64,000 bases of DNA from Mesorhizobium sp. (GTDB lineage: Bacteria > Pseudomonadota > Alphaproteobacteria > Rhizobiales > Rhizobiaceae): contig SAQL01000029.1 in the NCBI GenBank assembly GCA_004020645.1, forward strand, positions 17,688 through 81,687. The letters are read 5' to 3'. Within the stretch, counting starts at the first letter, position 1, and each line of letters starts with the position of its first letter. Position numbers and translations under genes: made by a program. Under the pieces are notes generated by a model. It saw only the letters and a list, made by a program, of their open reading frames with translations, was not told the origin of the DNA and did not search any database. This document shows, piece by piece, positions 43,077 to 52,611 of the stretch.

Positions 43077-43130
43077 GTCGTTCAACGGCTCCTTGCGTGT
43101 GCGGCCCGAGAGCCGGGCCTGGTTTTGGTT

Positions 43131-43180
43131 ACGCATGTCGCTGTCCCAAAACCGCTGCGCATTTTTGGGCGACATGCATC
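43131..43180. repeat. Palindromic repeat family B, copy 4
   Basis: CGCATGTCG and CGACATGCA arms enclose CCCAAAACCGC and GCATTTTTGGG. It lies in the leader of the DMT gene and between two divergent genes. Confidence 0.8.
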
Positions 43181-43353
43181 AAAAAGAACCCGCCACCGTT
43201 TCGGGCAGCGGGTACGAGTGAGGACTCTAGATTGGTCCGCGGCCGACTTTCGCAGCCGCATATCCAATGGGTGAGGTGACTATTATCCGCCGTTTGACAT
43301 GTTGCAAACGAATTGGAATGATACCAGCAATCAGATTTTCTTATGGCGGATAA

Positions 43354-44211
43354 ATGAAGCCCACGCTTGACAGCGATCTGCTGCGCACCTTCGTCGCGGT
43401 TGCCGACGCCGGCAATTTCACCAAGGCAGCGGAGCAGGCCGGCCGTACCCAATCGGCGGTTTCGATGCAGATGAAGAAGCTCGAAGATGTGGTCGGCGAC
43501 AGCTTGTTCGAGCGCGGCTCGCGTGGTGTCGCGCTGACGCGCCGCGGCGGCGAACTCATCGTCAACGCCCGACGGATCGTATCGCTGCTGGACGAGACGG
43601 CGGCATCGATGGTCGCGGCGCCGCTTGGCGGGCCGGTGCGCATCGGCATCCCGGAGGAATATGGCCACGCGATCCTGTCGCGCGCGCTCGGCGCCTTTGC
43701 CAAGCGCCATCCTCAGGTCGACATCACCGTCCGCTACGCGCATTCCGGTGCGCAGATCGCGGCGCTCGCCACCGGCGAGCTCGATCTGGCGGTGGTGTTC
43801 GAATGGCAGGATCTCTCCGGGGGTGAGGTGCTGATGCATGACCCGACCGTGTGGGTGACGTCGGAGCTGCATCACATGCATGAGGAGCGGCCGGTGCCGA
43901 TCGCACTCTACAACCGTGCCGGCTGGTGCAAGGATTTCGCCATCAAGTCGCTGGAACAGCGCGGTCTCGCCTATCGGGTCGCCTATACCAGCGATACCAA
44001 TGGCGGCCTGCGGCTCGCCGTCACCTCCGGGCTGGCGATTGCGCCGATCTCGCGCAGCAACATCCCGGCCGGCTGCCGCGAACTTACGGCTGGCGACGGG
44101 TTCGGCGACATCGATTCCTCGAACGTGGTGCTGCGCCGCAATCCGCACGCTTCCGGCGAAGCCATCGACGGCATGGAAGAGGCGATCCGCGAGGCGTTCA
44201 CCAACCGCTAG
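43354..44211 (+). CDS. LysR-family transcriptional regulator
   Basis: 285 residues. N-terminal HTH (GNFTKAAEQAGRTQSAVSMQMKKLEDVVGDSLFERGSRGVALTRRG) and effector domain. Divergent from the DMT transporter, a common regulator-exporter pair, so the DMT gene is the likely target. The stop codon TAG opens repeat C3. Confidence 0.93.
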   Translation: MKPTLDSDLLRTFVAVADAGNFTKAAEQAGRTQSAVSMQMKKLEDVVGDSLFERGSRGVALTRRGGELIVNARRIVSLLDETAASMVAAPLGGPVRIGIPEEYGHAILSRALGAFAKRHPQVDITVRYAHSGAQIAALATGELDLAVVFEWQDLSGGEVLMHDPTVWVTSELHHMHEERPVPIALYNRAGWCKDFAIKSLEQRGLAYRVAYTSDTNGGLRLAVTSGLAIAPISRSNIPAGCRELTAGDGFGDIDSSNVVLRRNPHASGEAIDGMEEAIREAFTNR

Positions 44212-44309
44212 AGCATCGGACTAAAATGGGTGCCGGTTTTGGGAAAATCCGATGCTCAAACAAAAGATAGAGCGGCGGCACGCTTCGACTTGATAGTCCG
44301 CCGCTCTGA
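44209..44309. repeat. Two-hairpin palindromic repeat family C, copy 3
   Basis: TAGAGCATCGGA...TCCGATGCTC, then a linker AAACAAAAGAT and AGAGCGGCGG...CCGCCGCTCT. Nearly the same as copy 1. The first triplet is the stop codon of the LysR gene. Confidence 0.88.
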
Positions 44310-44743
44310 GCCGACTAACGGAATGTGTAGGTAGCGCCACTTGCCGACTCAGCACCTCTAAGCGCGAACGTCTAGTGTGATGCCCGATGCGGGCATTCGT
44401 AGGGCATCTCGCTGTTACATCGCGGTGACAAAAGCACCGCCACGGTGGCGTCAACCGGTTACACAGAGCAGGAAATATCTCCGGCCTTCTGGGAGTGGTC
44501 AGCGTCCCCAGAGGCTGCGTGGGCGTGTCGTCGGTTGGCTGTTAGCGCGGCGACTGGAACGCTCCACGCCTCGCAAGCGGGGATAGCGAAGTCTCGTGAA
44601 GGCAAGTCAAGCTGCGTTCTCCGTTCTGTATCGGCGACGGGCGGCGACTGGGAGAGATGGATACCATGCACGTAGGGCGTCCGGAAGTTGGCAGGACATG
44701 GACGCGGGGCGGCCCGCGTGCAGGCGCTTGGCTGAGCCGTGCA
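44310..44743. other. Gene-poor interval upstream of the cyclase gene
   Basis: No open frame in this stretch has the look of a real gene, and I see no repeat, RNA or mobile-element signature. It may hold the cyclase promoter and 5' region. Base composition appears less GC-skewed than the neighbouring genes, judged by eye. Confidence 0.5.
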
Positions 44744-46489
44744 ATGACCACGCAGCGCCGCCTCGCAGCGATCCTGGCTTGCGACGTGGTCGGCTATTCG
44801 CGCCTGACGGAGCGCGACGAGCGCGGCACGCTCGAGCGGCTGAAGATCTACCGCAAGGACCTCCTCGAACCGCTGGTCTCCGAGCACCAGGGTCGGATCG
44901 TCAAGCTCACCGGCGACGGCATGCTGTGCGAGTTCGCGAGCGTCGTTAACGCGGTGACCTCGGCGATGGCGATCCAGCAGGCCCTGGCAGAACACGAGGT
45001 GGAGACGTCCGAGGAAGAGCGGATTCGCTTCCGCGTCGGCGTCAATCTCGGCGACGTGGTCTGCGAGGAGGACGGCGACCTCTACGGCGACGGGGTCAAC
45101 ATCGCCGCCCGCCTCGAAAGCATCGCCGATCCCGGCACCGTGGTCGTCTCGGGCACCGCCTACGACCACCTTCAGGGCAAGCTCGACTGCGGCTTCACGC
45201 CGCTCGGCCTCCTGCGCCTCAAGAACATCGAGCGGCCTGTGCGCGCCTACCGCGTCGAGACCGACGCCAGCGCCTCGGTGGCTGCACTGCCTCCCCTGCC
45301 CGAGAAACCCTCGATCGCGGTTCTGCCTTTCACCAACATGAGCGGCGATCCCGACCAGGAATACTTCGCCGACGGGCTGGTGGAGGACATCATCACGGGA
45401 TTGAGCCGGGTGAACTCCTTCTTCGTGATCGCCCGCAACTCGTCCTTCACCTACAAGGGCCGGGCGGTGGACCTGCGCCAGGTCGGGCGCGAACTGGGCG
45501 TCCGCTACGTGCTCGAAGGCAGCATCCGCAAAGCAGGATCGCGGGTGCGCATCAGTGGGCAGTTGGTGGACGCGATCAGCGGACACCATGTCTGGGCCGA
45601 CCGCTTCGAGGGCGACGTGAGCGACATCTTCGACCTGCAGGACAAGGTGACCGAGAGCGTCGTCGGCGCCGTCGAGCCGAGCATCCGGCTGGAGGAGATC
45701 AAGCAGGCGCGCATGAAGCCGACCGACTACATCAGCGCCTACGATCTCTACCTTCGCGCGCTGCCGCGCTTCTACAGCATGACGCGCGAAGGCTTTGCCG
45801 ACGTGCGCCGGCTCACCAACGAGGCGCTCAGCATCGACCCTAGCTTCAACTTGGCGAAGGCACTCGGCGCCTATATCCGCAGCCTATCCGTGAGCCAGTG
45901 CTGGCACGAGCCCGACGATATCCGAGTCGCCGCGCGCATGGCGCGCGAGGTACTGGCGGAAGCGCGCGACGACCCCACGAGCCTACGCTTCGCCGCGCAG
46001 GTGATCGCCTACAGCGCGAAGGACTACGAGATGGCGCTGGGCACGATCGAACGATCCCTGCTGCTCAACCCCAATTCGGCGCAGGGTCATACCGGCAGCG
46101 GCTGGGTGAACGCACATTCGAGCCGCCCGCTCGTCGCGATCGAGCACTTTCACAGGGCAATGCGGCTGAGCCCGGTCGACCCCGAGAAGGGCATCGCGCT
46201 CTCCGGCATCGGGATGAGCTACCTAATGCTCGAACGCTACGAAGAAGCGCTGGCATGGGGAGAACGCGCGCTGCACGAGATGCCGAACTACGGCTCCTCG
46301 CACCGGGTGGTGATCATGGCGCTGGTCAAACTCAACCGGCTGGACGAGGCGCAGGCGGCGGCGCGGCGGCTGATGGAGGCATTCCCGACCTACACGCTCA
46401 CCCTGCAGAGACAGATCAACCCGTGGCGGGACAAGGTGTTCGCCGAGAGTTACGTCGAGGCGCTGGGCATCTCCGGCGTGCCGGAGTGA
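44744..46489 (+). CDS. Adenylate cyclase (class III)-TolB-like-TPR protein
   Basis: 581 residues from the ATG at 44744 (MTTQRRLAAILACDVVGYSRL is the common family start; ATGs at 44657 and 44666 would add 29 or 26 residues). Residues 10-175 form a class III cyclase domain with metal Asp in ACDVVGYS, second Asp in KLTGDGML and the Asn/Arg pair in NIAARLE. Residues about 190-310 are a TolB-like domain (PSIAVLPFTNMSGDPDQEYFADGLVEDII), and the rest is TPR-like helices. It should make cAMP. No transmembrane segment. Neighbours are unrelated. Confidence 0.9.
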   Translation: MTTQRRLAAILACDVVGYSRLTERDERGTLERLKIYRKDLLEPLVSEHQGRIVKLTGDGMLCEFASVVNAVTSAMAIQQALAEHEVETSEEERIRFRVGVNLGDVVCEEDGDLYGDGVNIAARLESIADPGTVVVSGTAYDHLQGKLDCGFTPLGLLRLKNIERPVRAYRVETDASASVAALPPLPEKPSIAVLPFTNMSGDPDQEYFADGLVEDIITGLSRVNSFFVIARNSSFTYKGRAVDLRQVGRELGVRYVLEGSIRKAGSRVRISGQLVDAISGHHVWADRFEGDVSDIFDLQDKVTESVVGAVEPSIRLEEIKQARMKPTDYISAYDLYLRALPRFYSMTREGFADVRRLTNEALSIDPSFNLAKALGAYIRSLSVSQCWHEPDDIRVAARMAREVLAEARDDPTSLRFAAQVIAYSAKDYEMALGTIERSLLLNPNSAQGHTGSGWVNAHSSRPLVAIEHFHRAMRLSPVDPEKGIALSGIGMSYLMLERYEEALAWGERALHEMPNYGSSHRVVIMALVKLNRLDEAQAAARRLMEAFPTYTLTLQRQINPWRDKVFAESYVEALGISGVPE

Positions 46490-46881
46490 TCGTCGCGGTT
46501 GCAAAGATGCCTCTCCTGCGCGTCACGTCCGGCCAGGCGACGTCCCTTGATCCCGCGTCGCTTCTGGACGGATAGTTCTCTGGCCGGCTTGTCCGAGGAC
46601 TGAGCGCGTAGAGCAGCCGTGAACAGCCGGCGAGTTCTCTGTTAGGTTCGCGTCGAACTCCGGTTTCCACCCTGACGAGACCTACCGACGGTCCAGACAA
46701 ATGTCGCCGTTGGGTCATGGTTTCCCCTTCAACCTCTCCGATGGAACGGCAGCAAAGGGTCGAATTCGGTCGTTCAGAGTGATTGGGGTTTGACCCTGGA
46801 GCACATCGCCCAAAGTGTGCAGCCCGGCGATGGCGGCCGCCTGGATCCGCGCCGGCGATCTTCCTGATATAGAGGATGGCT
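46490..46881. other. Gene-less interval downstream of the cyclase gene
   Basis: 392 bases without a convincing gene, terminator, repeat or RNA. Short open frames do not look like proteins. Together with 44310-44743 it frames the cyclase gene as a possible inserted segment. Confidence 0.5.
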
Positions 46882-49524
46882 TTATTTCAGCTCCAGCAGC
46901 CGCTCCAGATAGCTGCGCTCGATGTCGGGGCTGAGCGCGTTGCCGAGGCGCTTGCGGATCGCTTCGAGGATCTGGCGGGCGCGCTGCACGTCGATTTCGT
47001 CCGGGACTTTCACCGAATCGCCGAAATCGGGACCTTCGGTAGCGCGCGGCCGGCCGAGCGGATCGCGGTCGGCGTTCTGCTGGCGGCCGCCCCGCTCGCC
47101 TTCGCCCTCGTCGCCCTGCATGGCCTGCAATTGCTTCATCATGTCCTTGGCGCCCTTGCGCAACGCTTCCAGCGCGCGGCCCTGGTGACCGACGGCCTGG
47201 TCGCCATCGCTGTCGCCAAGCGCCTGTTCGGCGTTGCCCATGGATTTGCCGGCCTCGCCAAACCCTTCATTGGGCTCGAGACCCATGCCTTCGAGACCTT
47301 TTCTCAGCTGGTCGAGGTCGCCTTGCAGCTTGCCCTGGCCTTCCTGCAACCGCTTCAGCGCGTCGGCGAACTCCTGCGGCGTCATTGGCCGGCCGAGCGG
47401 ATCGCGGTCTTCACCTGGGCCGGGCTGCTCGCCCTGTTCGCCCATTTGGCCCTGCTCACCGTTCTCGCCGAGCTGCTCTTCGCGATTCTGCCCGCGCTGT
47501 TGCTGGCCGCGCTGCATCTGGTCCAAGCGGAAGGTCTCGTTCATCATCTCCTGCTGGCGCCGCATGATCTCGCCGAGCTTGTCCATCTGCTGGCGCATTT
47601 CGCTGTTCTGCTGGCCGCCCTGCTGCTGACGTCCGGCCTGCAGATTGTTCATCATGTCCTGCAGTTGCGAAAGCAATTGCTGCGCGCTGTCGCGGTCGCC
47701 TGATTTCGCCAGGTTTTCGATCTGGTCCATCATGCGTTCGATGTCGCTCTGGCGCAGTTCCTGGCCGTTCTGCTGCATCTGCGGCGCGTTCGGATTCTGC
47801 TGCGCACGCTGGGCGAATTCCTGCAGGAACTGATTCATCGCCTCGCGCAGTTCCTTCATCGCCTTGTCGATTTCCTCGTCGCTGGCGCCGTTCTTGATCG
47901 CGTCCTGCAGCGCCTGCTGCGCCTGGCGCAGCCGCCGCTCGGCTTCCGAAAGATTGCCTTCCTCGATGCCGAGCGCGATCTCCCACAGATAGGCGACCTC
48001 GTCGCGCAACTTGTCGTCGTTGTCGGCCATCTTCAACCGGGTGCGGGCGCTCATGATGGCGAGGTAGTGCGCCATGTTGTCGAACGTGTCTTCGGGCCTG
48101 AGCGTGATCGCGTCCATCAGGTCGAGCACGCGGCTCTTGGCGTTGGCGTCGAGCGCCAGCACGCGGCGCTGCTCAATCACGGCCCTCGCCAGCGGGTTGG
48201 AGAAAGGCCGCTCCGGCATCACCAGCGTCTTGGTTTCGCTGGTTGCCGTTTGTCCGGCATCGTCGGTGGCGACAAGCCTCAGCTTGATGTTGCCGCCGGC
48301 CCAGACATGCTCGGTCAGGTCTTTCGTGGTCTTGGCGGCATTCCCCTTGGCGCCGCGGCGCGGCAGCGTCAGCGGCATTTCGGGCGGGCCATAGAGCGGA
48401 TGCGCATTCGGCGCCGGCGGGTCGGCCAATACGAAATCCGCCTTGGCGGAGGCCGCGCCATAGTCGTCGTCAATCTGGTAGTTGAGTTCGAAGGAGCCAT
48501 TGACGGCGCGTTTCGGCTCGCCGACGAAGCGGATCTGCGGCGGCTTGTCAGGGATCACCGCGAAGGCCCAGTTGCCGAGTTCGTCATTGCCCGAGTTCAG
48601 CGTCAGCGTGCCGTTGGCCGTCAGCTTTCCGGTGAACTGGCGCACCGTGGAGGGCGTTGCCGTGGAGGGCGTTGCCGCCGCCGGCTTGGCCGCGTCGGCC
48701 TGCTGCCCGGCCGGCTCGATGGTGCGGGCGTTGCCGTCGGCGTCGGCGTAGCTCAGCGTTTCCTCGCCGGAACCGCCGGTGACGCGCAGCGACACATCGC
48801 TGCCTTCCGGAACGGTGAATGTGGGCGCAGCCTGATTGCCATTGTCGGCGAGGGCTGGGTTGGCGAGGGCTGGGGAAGTGAGGAAGACCGGCGGCCTGCC
48901 GGTGTAGGCCGGCGGCGTCACCCAGGCGTCGATGCGCGGCGGCACGGCGTCGCGCGCCGCGTGCGCACTGAACCCGTCTTCGATGCGGCCGCCCGACGGT
49001 CCGAAGGAGAAGGCAAAAGCGGTGACCAACAAAAGCGCCGCCACGGCGCGCAACCCCCACGGGTCGCGCTCCGGCACCCGGGTGCGCGGCAGGTCGCCAC
49101 CGAGGTCGCCGAGTTTTTCGGCCATGCGTTTCTGGTGCTCGTGCCACAGCGCTTGCGAAAAAATGCTTTCCCTGCCGCTCGGCCGGTCCGTCTGCACCAG
49201 CACCGGGCTGTGCAGCAACTGGTTGGCCGCCTCGATGCGCCGGTCGATCTCGGCGCTGGTCGGCACCCGGAAGAAACGCAGGGGATAGAACGCGGCAAGC
49301 GCTGCGATGCCGAACACTGCCACGAGGCCGACGCGCGCAGTGTCGGGCAGCAGAAGGAAGAGGCCGAGCCACGAGACGCTGAGGAACAGGCTGGCGACGA
49401 TGACCAGCGGCAGCAGCAACGGCCAGCCACGCTCGACCGTCATCGAGACCCGCGTCGCCAGTCGGCTCAGGGCAAGGCGCCCGGCCAGGCTGCGATCGCT
49501 GGTGAAGGTGGGTCGTTGCGTCAT
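46882..49524 (-). CDS. DUF4175/TIGR02302 membrane protein
   Basis: 880 residues. Two N-terminal spans (LLLPLVIVASLFLSVSWLGLFLLL; VGLVAVFGIAALAAFYPL) and a third near residue 150. A long periplasmic region follows, with Gln-rich low-complexity helices (QQQGGQQNSEMRQQMDKL) and a C-terminal helical end. Length and order match TIGR02302. In-frame duplications occur (PALANPALA; ATPSTATPST). Probably an envelope protein; function unknown. Confidence 0.88.
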   Translation of the reverse strand: MTQRPTFTSDRSLAGRLALSRLATRVSMTVERGWPLLLPLVIVASLFLSVSWLGLFLLLPDTARVGLVAVFGIAALAAFYPLRFFRVPTSAEIDRRIEAANQLLHSPVLVQTDRPSGRESIFSQALWHEHQKRMAEKLGDLGGDLPRTRVPERDPWGLRAVAALLLVTAFAFSFGPSGGRIEDGFSAHAARDAVPPRIDAWVTPPAYTGRPPVFLTSPALANPALADNGNQAAPTFTVPEGSDVSLRVTGGSGEETLSYADADGNARTIEPAGQQADAAKPAAATPSTATPSTVRQFTGKLTANGTLTLNSGNDELGNWAFAVIPDKPPQIRFVGEPKRAVNGSFELNYQIDDDYGAASAKADFVLADPPAPNAHPLYGPPEMPLTLPRRGAKGNAAKTTKDLTEHVWAGGNIKLRLVATDDAGQTATSETKTLVMPERPFSNPLARAVIEQRRVLALDANAKSRVLDLMDAITLRPEDTFDNMAHYLAIMSARTRLKMADNDDKLRDEVAYLWEIALGIEEGNLSEAERRLRQAQQALQDAIKNGASDEEIDKAMKELREAMNQFLQEFAQRAQQNPNAPQMQQNGQELRQSDIERMMDQIENLAKSGDRDSAQQLLSQLQDMMNNLQAGRQQQGGQQNSEMRQQMDKLGEIMRRQQEMMNETFRLDQMQRGQQQRGQNREEQLGENGEQGQMGEQGEQPGPGEDRDPLGRPMTPQEFADALKRLQEGQGKLQGDLDQLRKGLEGMGLEPNEGFGEAGKSMGNAEQALGDSDGDQAVGHQGRALEALRKGAKDMMKQLQAMQGDEGEGERGGRQQNADRDPLGRPRATEGPDFGDSVKVPDEIDVQRARQILEAIRKRLGNALSPDIERSYLERLLELK

Positions 49525-49697
49525 CGGCCCTTCCTGTTCGGGCGGGATAACCCGAACCTCACAAATCTATCGCACCGGCCCGAAAATCGGATGCGAAGGA
49601 CTCAAAGTCTTAGATGCACGTCGCTCGAAGCATATCAACAAACACGGCGAAGGCGAGGCGGTTCCCGAAAACGTGAACAATACTGCCTCCATTATCG

Positions 49698-50639
49698 TCA
49701 GAATTTAGCCGGATTGGCGTTTGCACCGCAGACCAGCACGGCGACACGCTCGCCCGCAGCCGGCGCGTAGCGGCCGGACAAGAGCGCTGCGAACGCCGCT
49801 GCGCCGCCCGGCTCGGATATGATTCGCACCCGGTCCCAAAGCGCCGCCTGCGCGGCGATGATCTCGTCGTCGCTGACCAGTATGGAACGCTCGACGAAGG
49901 CCTCGGCGATTGGAAACATCATTTCGCCGACGCGCTTCGGCGCCAGCGAATCGGCGGCGATGCCCTCAGTCGGCGCATCGACGGGCTGGCCGGCCTCGAA
50001 GGCGCGATAGAGCGTCGGCGCACCCTCCGGCTCGACGGCGATGATCCTGATGCGGCCGGCAAACCAGGCGGCGATGCCGCCGATCAGGCCGCCGCCACCG
50101 ACGGCGACCAGCAGCGTGTCGAGCTCGGGCAGGTCGGCCTCGATCTCGAAGCCGAGCGTGCCTTGCCCGACCAGCGTTTCCTCCTGGTTGAAGGCGTGGA
50201 TCTGCAGCGCGCCCGACTTTTCGGCAAAGTCTTCGCTGGCGGCCAGCGCCTCGGCATAGCGCGCGCCGGCGACGACCAGCTCGGCGCCGTAGCCGCGGAT
50301 GCGTTCCAGCTTGGCCGGCGGGCTCACTTCGGGAACAAAGATGGTCGCCTTGTGGCCGAGCCGCATGGCGGCATAGGCGACCGCGGCACCATGATTGCCG
50401 CCGGATGCGGCGACGACGCCGGCCGCGGGAACCGGCCGTTCGAGAAGATTGGTGAACGCGCCGCGCGCCTTGAACGACCCGGAATGCTGCAGGCATTCGA
50501 GCTTCAGGTCGACGGCAAGAGGCGGGCGGCCGAAATCGGCCATGTCGACGCGCAGCACCGGCGTGTGGCGCACGAATGGCCGGATGCGCGGTTCCATTGC
50601 GGCGATGCGTTCGCGGGTGATCCTATTGCCGTTCAGCAT
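49698..50639 (-). CDS. Threonine/serine dehydratase-like PLP enzyme
   Basis: 313 residues. Fold type II PLP enzyme: PLP lysine in HSGSFKARGA, ASGGNHGAAVAYAAM and the phosphate loop VAVGGGGLIGGIAAW. Likely deaminates threonine or serine, or racemises serine. No ACT domain, so it would lack isoleucine feedback. Divergent from an ArsR-type regulator 50 bases away. Confidence 0.9.
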   Translation of the reverse strand: MLNGNRITRERIAAMEPRIRPFVRHTPVLRVDMADFGRPPLAVDLKLECLQHSGSFKARGAFTNLLERPVPAAGVVAASGGNHGAAVAYAAMRLGHKATIFVPEVSPPAKLERIRGYGAELVVAGARYAEALAASEDFAEKSGALQIHAFNQEETLVGQGTLGFEIEADLPELDTLLVAVGGGGLIGGIAAWFAGRIRIIAVEPEGAPTLYRAFEAGQPVDAPTEGIAADSLAPKRVGEMMFPIAEAFVERSILVSDDEIIAAQAALWDRVRIISEPGGAAAFAALLSGRYAPAAGERVAVLVCGANANPAKF

Positions 50640-50673
50640 GGTCTGCTCCCGAGGGTTGACTTCACTTAGTAAC

Positions 50674-50689
50674 TTAGCAAAATGGCTAA
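50674..50689. promoter_or_regulatory. Candidate ArsR operator next to its start codon
   Basis: TTAGC and GCTAA are inverted around AAAATG, directly before the ArsR ATG at 50690. A nearby TTAGTAACTTAG (50666-50677) is a further partial copy. The position between the two divergent starts suggests control of both genes. Confidence 0.5.
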
Positions 50690-50992
50690 ATGCAAGAGGT
50701 TGATGTCTTCAAGGCGATCGCCAACGAGCGCAGGCTGCAAATCCTCGATTGGCTGAAGGACCCGCGCGCGTTTTTTCCACGCCAAGCGGATGGCGATCTG
50801 GTCGAGGACGGTGTCTGCGCGCTGCTAATCGCCGAAAAGCTAGGCATCACCCAGGCGACGCTCAGCGAGCATATGCGAGTGCTGACCCAGGCGGGCCTTC
50901 TGCGCAGCAAACGCATCAAGCAGTGGACGTTCTATCGCCGCGACGAGGACAGGATCGCCGAGACCAGGGCGCTGATTCAGCACCGGCTGTAA
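50690..50992 (+). CDS. ArsR/SmtB-family winged-helix regulator
   Basis: 100 residues. MQEVDVFKAIANERRLQILDWLKDP and the recognition helix GITQATLSEHMRVLTQAGLL. There is a single Cys (GVCALL), so no classic metal-binding pair is visible. Probably senses an amino acid, metal or redox signal and controls the dehydratase. Confidence 0.9.
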   Translation: MQEVDVFKAIANERRLQILDWLKDPRAFFPRQADGDLVEDGVCALLIAEKLGITQATLSEHMRVLTQAGLLRSKRIKQWTFYRRDEDRIAETRALIQHRL

Positions 50993-51023
50993 CTTCAGCT
51001 CGGGCTGTGACGCTGCAAGCTCT

Positions 51024-52292
51024 CTATTCCAGCCAATCAGGCAGCGAATCCAGCCCGATCAGATCGTCATAAGTCTGGCGCGGGCGCACGACATGGAAAC
51101 GGTCGCCGTCGACCAGCACTTCGGGCACCAGCGGCCTGGTGTTGTAAGTGCCGGCCTGCACCGCGCCATAGGCGCCGGCGGTGGCGACGGCGATCAGGTC
51201 GCCGGCCTTGAGCCGCGGCAGGTCGCGGTCGAGGCCGAGATAATCGCCGGTCTCGCAGACCGGGCCGACGACGTCGACCGTCATGCGCGGCGCCGCGGCC
51301 GGCTGCTGCACCACCGGCTTGATGTCATGGAAGGCGTCATAGAGTGTCGGCCGGATCAGATCGTTCATCGCGGCGTCGACGACCAGGAAGTTCTTGGCGT
51401 CGCCCTCCTTCACGAAGATCACTTGCGAGACGAGGACACCGGCATTGCCTGATATCAGCCGGCCCGGCTCAAACATGACCTTCAGCCCGAGCTTGGCGAC
51501 GTGCTTCCTGACGATTTGGGCATAAGCATCCGGTAGGGGAGGCGGGCTGTTGTCGACGCGGTAGGGAATGCCGAGGCCGCCGCCGAGATCGATATGCTCG
51601 ATGGCGTGCCCGTCGGCGCGCAGCACGCCGACCAGTTCCACCAGCAGCGCGAAGGCGTCGTCGAAGGGCTGCAATTCGGTGATCTGGCTGCCGATATGGG
51701 TGTCGATACCGGTGACCCTGATGCCAGGCAGTTCAGCCGCGCGGGCATAGACCTGGCGCGCCTTCTGCCAAGGAATGCCGAACTTGTTCTCGGCCCTGCC
51801 GGTGGAGATCTTCTTGTGGGTCTTGGCATCGACATCCGGGTTGATGCGCAGCGAGATCGGCGCCACCTTGCCCAGTGCCGTGGCGCGGGCCGACAGCAGT
51901 TCCAGTTCGGGCTCGGATTCGACGTTGAAGCAGAGAATGCCGGCCGAGAGCGCAAAATCCATTTCGCGCGCGGTCTTGCCGACGCCCGAAAACAGGATCT
52001 TGTTGGCCGGAATGCCGGCGGCCAGCGCGCGGCGCAGTTCGCCTTCCGAGACCACGTCGGCGCCGGCGCCGAGTTTTGCCAGGATCTTCAGCACCGCCTG
52101 GTTGGAATTCGCCTTCATGGCATAGCAGACCAGCGCGTCGAGCCCGGCAAAGGCCTGCGCAAACACGCGGAAATGCCTGGTCAGCGTCGCCGTCGAATAA
52201 CAATAGAACGGTGTGCCGACGCTTGCGGCGATATCTGATATCGCCACGTCCTCGGCATGCAGCACGCCGTCGCGGTAGTCGAAATGGTTCAC
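51024..52292 (-). CDS. lysA: Diaminopimelate decarboxylase
   Basis: 422 residues. PLP-dependent last step of lysine synthesis. PLP lysine in CYAMKANSNQAVL, HIGSQI, glycine-rich GGGLGIPY, FEPGRLISGNAG and the substrate Cys in VCETGDYL are all present. It follows the small lipoprotein gene by 52 bases, the Pseudomonas-like lppL-lysA order. Confidence 0.97.
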   Translation of the reverse strand: MNHFDYRDGVLHAEDVAISDIAASVGTPFYCYSTATLTRHFRVFAQAFAGLDALVCYAMKANSNQAVLKILAKLGAGADVVSEGELRRALAAGIPANKILFSGVGKTAREMDFALSAGILCFNVESEPELELLSARATALGKVAPISLRINPDVDAKTHKKISTGRAENKFGIPWQKARQVYARAAELPGIRVTGIDTHIGSQITELQPFDDAFALLVELVGVLRADGHAIEHIDLGGGLGIPYRVDNSPPPLPDAYAQIVRKHVAKLGLKVMFEPGRLISGNAGVLVSQVIFVKEGDAKNFLVVDAAMNDLIRPTLYDAFHDIKPVVQQPAAAPRMTVDVVGPVCETGDYLGLDRDLPRLKAGDLIAVATAGAYGAVQAGTYNTRPLVPEVLVDGDRFHVVRPRQTYDDLIGLDSLPDWLE

Positions 52293-52344
52293 AACAGAGA
52301 TTCCGGAAGTTGGAGCACGATGAGATCGGCCGATCTCATCGGCT

Positions 52345-52551
52345 CTAGATCAACGGGTCGAGAATGAACTTCTTGTCCTTGACCGGTCTTTCCGGCTCGG
52401 GCGGCACGGGCTGCTCGGCCTTTTGTGCGTCCTTGCGCGCCTGCACGGCCGCCTCATAGGGCGTCTCGAGGCCGGCTTTCCTGCCGCAGGCCGTTACGGT
52501 TGCCAGCGCCGCCAGCAGCGCGAGCGTCACCAAAATCCTGCTTGCGGTCAT
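52345..52551 (-). CDS. Small lipoprotein (LptM/LppL-like)
   Basis: 68 residues. Signal peptide with lipobox VTAC then GRKAGLETPYEAA, the typical start of the LptM/YifL lipoproteins (C-G-x-K-x-x-L-x-x-P). Family members assist LPS translocon assembly. The remainder is Pro/Lys/Glu-rich. The start at 52549-52551 was chosen for the signal peptide. It sits directly upstream of lysA. Confidence 0.85.
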   Translation of the reverse strand: MTASRILVTLALLAALATVTACGRKAGLETPYEAAVQARKDAQKAEQPVPPEPERPVKDKKFILDPLI

Positions 52552-52611
52552 CGATCCATCCGTCCGAAACTTTTGCCCGCCGCTTTTAGCCGAGTTTTTC
52601 TGGCATTGCAC

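Noticed and set aside
44657..44743. Earlier ATG starts for the cyclase gene
   Set aside because: The added residues are not family-like. MTTQRRLAAIL at 44744 matches the usual start, although this is not proven.
46490..46881. Small genes downstream of the cyclase
   Set aside because: Candidate frames lack start context and protein-like composition.
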